Shown here one piece after another: positions 57,836 through 64,000 of a stretch of 64,000 nt of DNA; position 1 is the first letter of the stretch, and each line of letters opens with the position of its first letter. The notes under the pieces were generated by a model that was given only the letters and a program-made list of their open reading frames with translations, made no database searches and was not told the origin of the DNA. The position numbers were made by a program, and so were the translations under genes. This DNA comes from Labyrinthula sp. Ha (lineage: Eukaryota > Sar > Bigyra > Labyrinthulida > Labyrinthulaceae), in NCBI GenBank assembly GCA_015227615.1, contig JAALGZ010000002.1, positions 2,728,001-2,792,000 on the forward strand, given 5' to 3'.

Positions 57836-59474
57836 ACTAGACTCTAATCAAGAACCAGCAAAAGTATTATTTCTGTTCGTACGGTAACATGAAAAGTAAA
57901 GATCTTGCTTTCATGGTTTTCATAAGTCAACTTCGAATGTGCATAAGGTCGCTGTATCTGCTTCTAAGAAGAAACAAATCTACGCATAGAAAAGTAAATG
58001 ATCAATGCCATTTTACCCAATTAGCATCAGTTAACTTGATTTCCCCCCTTCTACTATAGCAAAAATAGACGTGAACCGTTAGTTTTTATTAAGTATGAGC
58101 TCTTCTCCTAGACTTTCGGTCTACGGATTTTTCATTTTAGAGAAGCTTACTGTTCTTTTTTCAACGTGCTTTTCGTGGCCTTGTTATATGTTCAAGTCTC
58201 GATCATATCCCGGGTATTGGATTGATCCTCTCATGAGAAACACACAGGCGCACTCTAATCCGTTTAAACTGCATGTGTTGAGAATATAGTGAAGCTCTAC
58301 ATGAAATCTGTCAAAATGAGCAGTATAACTGGAGTTGAATGTCAAGATAGCCGGTATTTCTAATGAATATACGAGGTGTATCTTGAGCTACAGCCATGCA
58401 GGAATACCAACACTTATCCCAAAAAATATTCTGGCTTGGCTAAGACCTCCTCCAAGAGTTATTCTCAACATAATCATCCTATTATTTTCTTGTATCGATG
58501 GAAACAGCCAGGAAGGTAAATAGGTATACATTCATGGTTGTGATGGCTACACATGTGCGCGAGCAGATGCAACTCAACTTCATTTGGTTTGAATTAAGAG
58601 AGCTATAGTCAAGGTTCTACTTCTGCAATTGAAATGTTATCTATGAGATGATTCTCATGCTTAACTCTTAGGGGAGACTACAATTCCTGGTGTCCGGGAT
58701 TCATTTTAGCCAAATTTTCTAAAGTTCAGGTGAAAAAACTGAACTACTCATGAATCTGACCTTTTAAATTAACGTAACTTGATTTTTAAGGTGGGAGTGT
58801 GGTACTGCGAATATGGAATTACCTGGATTTGACAAGGAAGCCCTGATAGCCCTCCCTCTCGATTGAGACATCTCGCGTCACAAATCTGCAGCCACTAGAG
58901 CCAATCAGATTTTTTAGAAACGTCAATTTTCAAGAAATGAAGTTCTAGAAGAAGGATCAAATGAAGAATAACAAAAATGGGTATAATGGAAATGAAGATG
59001 CTACTCCAGTCTTGGGTTTTAACACGATTCAACCAGGAAGTGAATAATGGAATTTGTGAACTTCACCACTTGTTGCGGAGCTTATCTATGGCGATTCGAC
59101 GATGTGTCAGGAGAGGCGTTGGGAACAGCTGTTACGGGAAGATTTCGTGTTACATGTTGAAAGCTACTTTTTTTCTTTCAGACTAGGCATAAGTGTATTA
59201 TTGAGATATTTGCAATAGTCAGGGTTGCTGTTTGAGGGGATCGGTTTCTTTGAGTCCGGAGTCAGATACTTCTCGCAATGTCATTGGTCAGATCGATTTC
59301 TAAAAATTTTTTTTCACCATACTTCGTCTGAATAATCGATGCGCAGAAAAAAAAAATTCCAACACAGACAAAAAATAGAGGAGGCAAGGAACAAAGTGAA
59401 GCGTACTAGAAGATACCAAATACATATTAATAGTTAAAAAACATTAAAATGTGAAGCTGCCTAACCCTAGCGTA

Positions 59475-59499
59475 GCGGGGAGCATGAAAGGCTCCCCGC
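59475..59499. other. Perfect GC-rich hairpin
   Basis: Arms GCGGGGAGC and GCTCCCCGC pair over 9 bp with a 7-nt loop (ATGAAAG), followed by TCTTT. It stands out in AT-rich DNA and could be part of a structured RNA or a transcription end. Confidence 0.5.
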
Positions 59500-61173
59500 G
59501 TCTTTAAAAATGGCCCCCATGACTCGGCCCTCGAGGAAGATGAGGATGAATTTATTTTTTTTTCCATAGCTTGAACACAGAAACATTAAAATATGTGTGA
59601 GAGTTAATGAATAATTATATGAAGTGACATAGATAGAAGTTTAAGATAAATAATTTTGAAAACTGAAATTCAGAAGATTTAGATTTTTGTTTAAATTAAA
59701 ATTTATAACTTAAGTGGGTTCATACTCTAATCTAGGTGCAATTTTTTTTTAAATGGATTTGATATTTTAATTCAGCTGCAACTTTTTTTATCATTACTAT
59801 TTTCTTCCTTTTTTTAATTCAAACTGTTTTCTTCTTTTTCTTAATTCAGCTGTAACTTTTTTATCCAAACTCGTTTTCTTTATTAATTCTTTTCGTTGGT
59901 TTTGAATTTCAGATTTGTTGGTTTGATTTTTTCAAAAAAGTTTTTGGGCAATCAAAAATTCGGCCAATGAGATTTAGGAGTATTTGACTCCGGGGTTAAA
60001 AAAACATATTCGCTGTTTGAGCATTATCTGCTGTGTAATGGGAAATCGAGTTGGTTTAGTTGTAGCTTATTCCTACAAGATCTTTAGGTGTATCAAATGT
60101 TTAGAATGTCAATGGTGTTGGTGGAGGATGAACAAGAGATCTTGTTTTGCTTATCTATGTGTTCTTGTACATGTCTTTCATGACAGTGGGTAGTCTTGGA
60201 GGCACTTTGCTTGAATTATCTTTGTATACAGATCAGGTGCAAGTTACGAGGAGAATAGTGTCTCTTATCTTTCTGTTGTTCCTACAGTAAAAATGAATGT
60301 ATATACGTTTCTAAGCGTTATGCTGTAATTCTGGTCTAGCAAGACTGATTGGTGTAGAGGAGCTTGTCTTGTTGAGGCATTCTGCTCCTGTGCTTTTCTT
60401 TTCCTGCACTGCAAGGACGTTTACAAGGGAAGCAAGCGCGCGGTTCTCAACTAGTGTAAGCTTAAATGTTTCAAGGTGGTTAACATTCACTGTTAAAACT
60501 TTCGTTGAACAGGAATCTAGTGTCTTGATAACTCGGAAGTATCGAATAAGCGTTCTGACATGTGTCTCTGTTCATTAACGGTTACTTTGTTTTCCAAGTT
60601 TTCCGTTGCCTAATAATTTTCGCTTCATAAAGGCCTTCAATAATGCAAAAGTACAATTCCTTGTGAGGGAAAACTAAAGTCTAAGGAGTGAAGAAGAAGA
60701 ATTCTATTACTCTCCATCTCTTTGAAAGTTGAAGTAATTACTCTAGATATTAAAAGAAATCTATAGTTCTCAAGAATCTTTGCAAAGGGTGGAAAGTTTG
60801 ACAAGCTCAATTTATCTTTAAGTCCTTGCGTCATATGTTTTTTTTATCCCAGAATATTGTATTTCGTTCAATATTCTTTCAAAAACTTGCTGATTTTATT
60901 ATAACACCCTTAAAAGAATAGTATTTTCACGTCGAATAATGGACGAGGAATTTACACACTAATCGCAGTCTATGCCCATATTAATATCATTAATAAAATT
61001 TTGGTAGTAAACTGTTAGAAAATATATATTGAAATAATAACAATATTATTCCATAAAATAATGTTGATAGAAATTACTATATTATACGTAAATACTGTAC
61101 GGAAAATGATACTGTAAAAACTGTAAAATACTTCAGGGTGTATTAATAAAAACAACAAAATTGACAAAGAAAA

Positions 61174-64000
61174 ATGTCAACAGAAGGATTCTTGGAAGAC
61201 CAAGAAGAAACAGAAAGTTATTTTCGTCAAGCAATGGGTCAAGGTCTTTTTGGTAATACACAACGAGATCGAACTCGTGCTTTTGTAACTGAGAAAAAAG
61301 GATCCGGGTACAATAATGAAAAGGGTGGAGGAAGCGTTCAGCCAATAAGTTCAGGGTTTTCATTAAATTTTAATAAAAGAGTGAAAGAAGATTTTAAAAA
61401 ACAAGTTAAAAGTTATAATTCTTTACAAGCAAAAGGTTTAAAAGAAGCCTTAGATGAAAATACATATTCTTCACTTGGATGGGGTGTTACAAAAAAAAGT
61501 AGTGTTCAAAAATCAAAGAAAAGCAAATCTTTAGAAGTTACGGCTGTTGAAATAAAAACAATAACTTTTTTAGGACTTCTTCCTAATGAACTTTTAGCTA
61601 TTTTTATTGGTTTCTGCACAACTTTTGTACTTGCTTATGTAACTATTAGGTATTTTTAACGTATAGGTTACAATAGTTGTATTAAAAGAAGAAAGTGTTC
61701 CAAAAGCAGATGGAGTAATTAAACTTGGAAAAACTATTTTTGACAGTGTTAATGAGAATGAAAACATTTTTTATAATTTGAATTTTACTGAAGAAAATTA
61801 TTCTTTTTCTCCATTTGATATTTTTGTTGTATTAGTTCGTTCATCAGAAACTTTTTCTTTGAATATGAGTGAAAATCTTGATTACGAAAATGAAGAATTT
61901 AATCCAACACTTAGTATATTTTCTATTCTATTTATTTTTTCTTAGCAATTTGGAAAAGACCTTATTCTGTGTTAACTGAAAATGATGATATTATGTTTTC
62001 TTATGATCAAAATTCAACCTGTATTTTTTCCTTTAAAGAAAAACCAAAAAATATTGTTGTTGAAGTTTCTCCTTTACTTGGAATAGGAAAAGGAAATTTT
62101 AAGTTAGAGTTCTTTAGAGTTTCTCAAACTCTTTTTTCAAATAGTATATTGTATTATTTTTTCATTTTTAGGTGAAATAATTTCAACTTTAGAATATAAA
62201 GAAATAAAATATTTTTTAATTAACTTAGAAAAGGGAAGTTATTCTTTTTATTCTTACTCAATTGACTTTGAAGATTTTATTGATCCTATCTTAAGAATAT
62301 TTGATTCTGATGGTCGTGAAATAAGTGAAGTATTTCAATCTTCACCTTTTGATTTCGGAGTTAAAATGTTTTTCAATTGTAAATCTTCTGGTCAATATGT
62401 TCTTGAATTACGTAATATTTCACCAATTACTCTTGATTTAGCTGTTTTCTTTAAACAAGTTGAAGTTTCTTCTCTTTCTCCTTCTTCGGAAATATCAGGG
62501 GATATTTATGAAGCAGATTCAAATGTTTATAAATTAGACTTGAGTAAAGAATATTCTTATACGTTTGAATTATCTCATTTTCTCTATGAAGAAGGTGTTG
62601 AACAATATGCTTGTATCTTGTTTTCTTTTCTTAATATTTAGTGTTTTCGAATGATTTACGAGTTGTAATTTATCAAACTTTTTGGCCTGGATTAGCTTAT
62701 AGACTTTCTACAGATTCTAATTTAAGAGTTTTAACTGGAACAACTGAAATTGATGCTTACATAAAATCCTGGTTTCCTTGTAATGTAATTGGATTTGAAC
62801 CTGTTCATAACTGTTCTGAAATTGAGTTTATTGCTGAAAATAATTTTTCATTTACTTTTCAACCAACATCTTCTGAAAGTTTTTTTTTAGATTTATTTTC
62901 AATTAATCCAATTTTTATTAATCGAAATTTTAGTCGAACAGTTGGAAATTTTACCTTAAAAGTCACAAGAGAAGAAAAAAGTTTAGATAACATTGAAGAA
63001 GTTGTTTTACTAGATTACAACGCTGGTTTTGAACAATGTGGATTTGATTCTGATCAACTTACTATTCAAGAAGATTGTGAACCTGGAACTTGGCTTTTTT
63101 GTAGATATGAATTTATGACATTATCTTTTGATTTAGTTTCTCCAAATCAAGTAGAAAATTTCTGTGAATGTGTTTCTTTCATGTGTTCAACAATTCGAGG
63201 TAATAAAGTTTCTGAAACTTATGAATTAGGATTAAGATTTGGTCACATAACTTTATTAGTTTTATCTGTTTTTGCTTTTCTTGGGCTAATTAAGATTTCT
63301 CTTAATATATTATTTAGTGGAAAATTATTATCCACAAGATGTTCGACTTTACTTTTTGCAATATGTTTTTTTCTTTTCTCTATTGGATTTTTTTATACAG
63401 AAATTAAATTTGATAAAGCAACATATAAAATAAAAGAATTAAGCTCAATATTTGTTGATAGTATTGAAGAAAATGAAGCTGAAGAAAGTGTTCTGAGTAT
63501 CAGTTATTATAATTTGAATCCTTTTGATTATTTTTTTGATTTTGCTCAAGTAGAAAGTATTCTAAATCAATCAAACTCAACAGATTATGAAATATATGAT
63601 GAAGAACAAGTAAAAAATATTATTAAGAATGCAAAATTTTCTGACTTTAGAAAACTATTCTTATTTAACCATCTTTTCAATAATTTGTACCAAGGATTTG
63701 CTATTTTATCTTTTTTGAGTATTAGTTTAATATGGATTGAAGTTGAATTAAGAGTAAGAAGCTTAAACATAAAAAAAAGAAAAACTATTATAAAAAATTT
63801 ATCAAATTCTTTAAGAATAGTTCAATTTCTAGTTTCAAGTTATGGTTTTTTCTTTGCTATTCGTTTAATAAAGACAAATTTAAAAAGTTATAATAATTCT
63901 ATGTATATTATTATGGTGTTTGTTTCTTTTTTTATTATTTTATTTAACCTAAAAGCTAGAAAATCTGTTGATTTATCTCTTGAAAAAGTACAAAAAATAT
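61174..64000 (+). CDS. Large membrane protein with PPC-like luminal domain and multi-pass C-terminus, partial, five exons seen
   Basis: Exons 61174-61638, 61667-61913, 61946-62143, 62172-62612 and 62642 to the edge join in one frame of more than 900 codons. The introns are 28, 32, 28 and 29 nt, all GTA...TAG. The first 128 residues are hydrophilic and probably cytosolic. A first helix (FLGLLPNELLAIFIGFCTTF) spans about 130-160. A luminal or extracellular part follows, rich in Asn, Phe and Ser. Residues about 313-395 (YFLINLEKGSYSFYSYSID, then DPILRIFDSDGREI, then GQYVLELRN) look like a PPC-type beta-sandwich. After a Cys-containing stretch (CEPGTWLFCRYEF, FCECVSFMC) come about five helices from residue 650 on (HITLLVLSVFAFLGLI, LLFAICFFLFSIGFFY, GFAILSFLSISLIWIEVE, and two near the edge). 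I do not recognise the family; it could be a receptor- or transporter-like protein. The C-terminus lies outside the window. Confidence 0.85.

Larger units (their letters stand above)
54212..61173. other. Intergenic stretch, about 7 kb
   Basis: Starts very AT-rich (54.3-55 kb), then becomes more balanced (55.7-59 kb) without a gene I can defend. ATG-started short frames at 57629-57835 (a hydrophobic start and a basic tail, 68 codons) and 58095-58289 (64 codons) could be microproteins or chance. A perfect GC-rich hairpin lies at 59475-59499. An orphan TTTTTGGGCA plus CCAAT pair lies at 59941-59970. T-rich tracts run from 59.73 to 59.94 kb. Confidence 0.45.

Noticed and set aside
58095-58289. 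64-codon ATG frame
   Set aside because: No family, no clear topology and no promoter motif; its length is within chance for this region.
1-64000. CRISPR arrays, rRNA, bacterial operons or an integrated prokaryotic island
   Set aside because: I saw no regular spaced repeats, rRNA sequence, Shine-Dalgarno-led gene runs or bacterial gene families.

Overview
The window is nuclear DNA from an AT-rich eukaryote, most likely a single-celled one. The genes are spliced and use the standard stops, and they encode eukaryote-only families: Serinc, a WW-parvulin of the Pin1 type, the B55 subunit of PP2A, coronin and a SETD3/RuBisCO-LSMT-type SET protein. The introns are tiny (28-35 nt, all ending TAG). 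A Pro-Thr-repeat stalk of the kind common in diatom, brown-algal and oomycete surface proteins suggests a stramenopile, but this placement is an inference.

Layout. 1-1578 (-): N-terminal part of a gene running off the left edge, with a SUMO-interaction-like motif, Cys clusters and a fibronectin-III-like segment. 1.6-12.1 kb: gene desert. 12.1-14.7 kb (-): three membrane proteins, Serinc, a 95-aa single-pass protein and a 147-aa four-pass protein with one intron. 20.7-24.1 kb: a dense island of four genes (single-pass membrane protein, SET methyltransferase, HMA-metallothionein-tail-anchor protein, Pin1-like isomerase) with gaps of 10-250 bp. 28.8-33.9 kb (-): a Ty1/copia LTR element with nearly identical LTRs and an interrupted coding region. 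36.5-36.9 kb: a SINE-like GC-richer patch. 39.9-41.9 kb (+): a secreted or anchored PT-stalk protein whose frame is interrupted. 46.1-50.2 kb: a multi-pass PqiA-like protein, a 220-aa membrane protein and PP2A-B55. 52.9-54.2 kb (-): coronin. 61.2 kb to the right edge (+): a membrane protein of more than 900 residues with at least four introns of 28-32 nt.

Annotated genes sit in compact clusters, separated by stretches of about 2 to 10 kb in which I find no convincing coding sequence. Several gene starts carry a GCCCAAAAT-type motif within about 100 bp, which may be a shared promoter element. The genes do not form one pathway. They cover membrane lipid and trafficking biology (Serinc and small membrane neighbours), actin (coronin), phosphorylation signalling (PP2A-B55, Pin1), protein methylation (SET) and metal handling (HMA-MT). 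The most novel-looking items are the HMA-metallothionein-tail-anchor fusion, the near-minimal introns, the slippery A7 heptamer followed directly by a stop in the PT-stalk gene, and the large PPC-like/multi-pass protein at the right edge.
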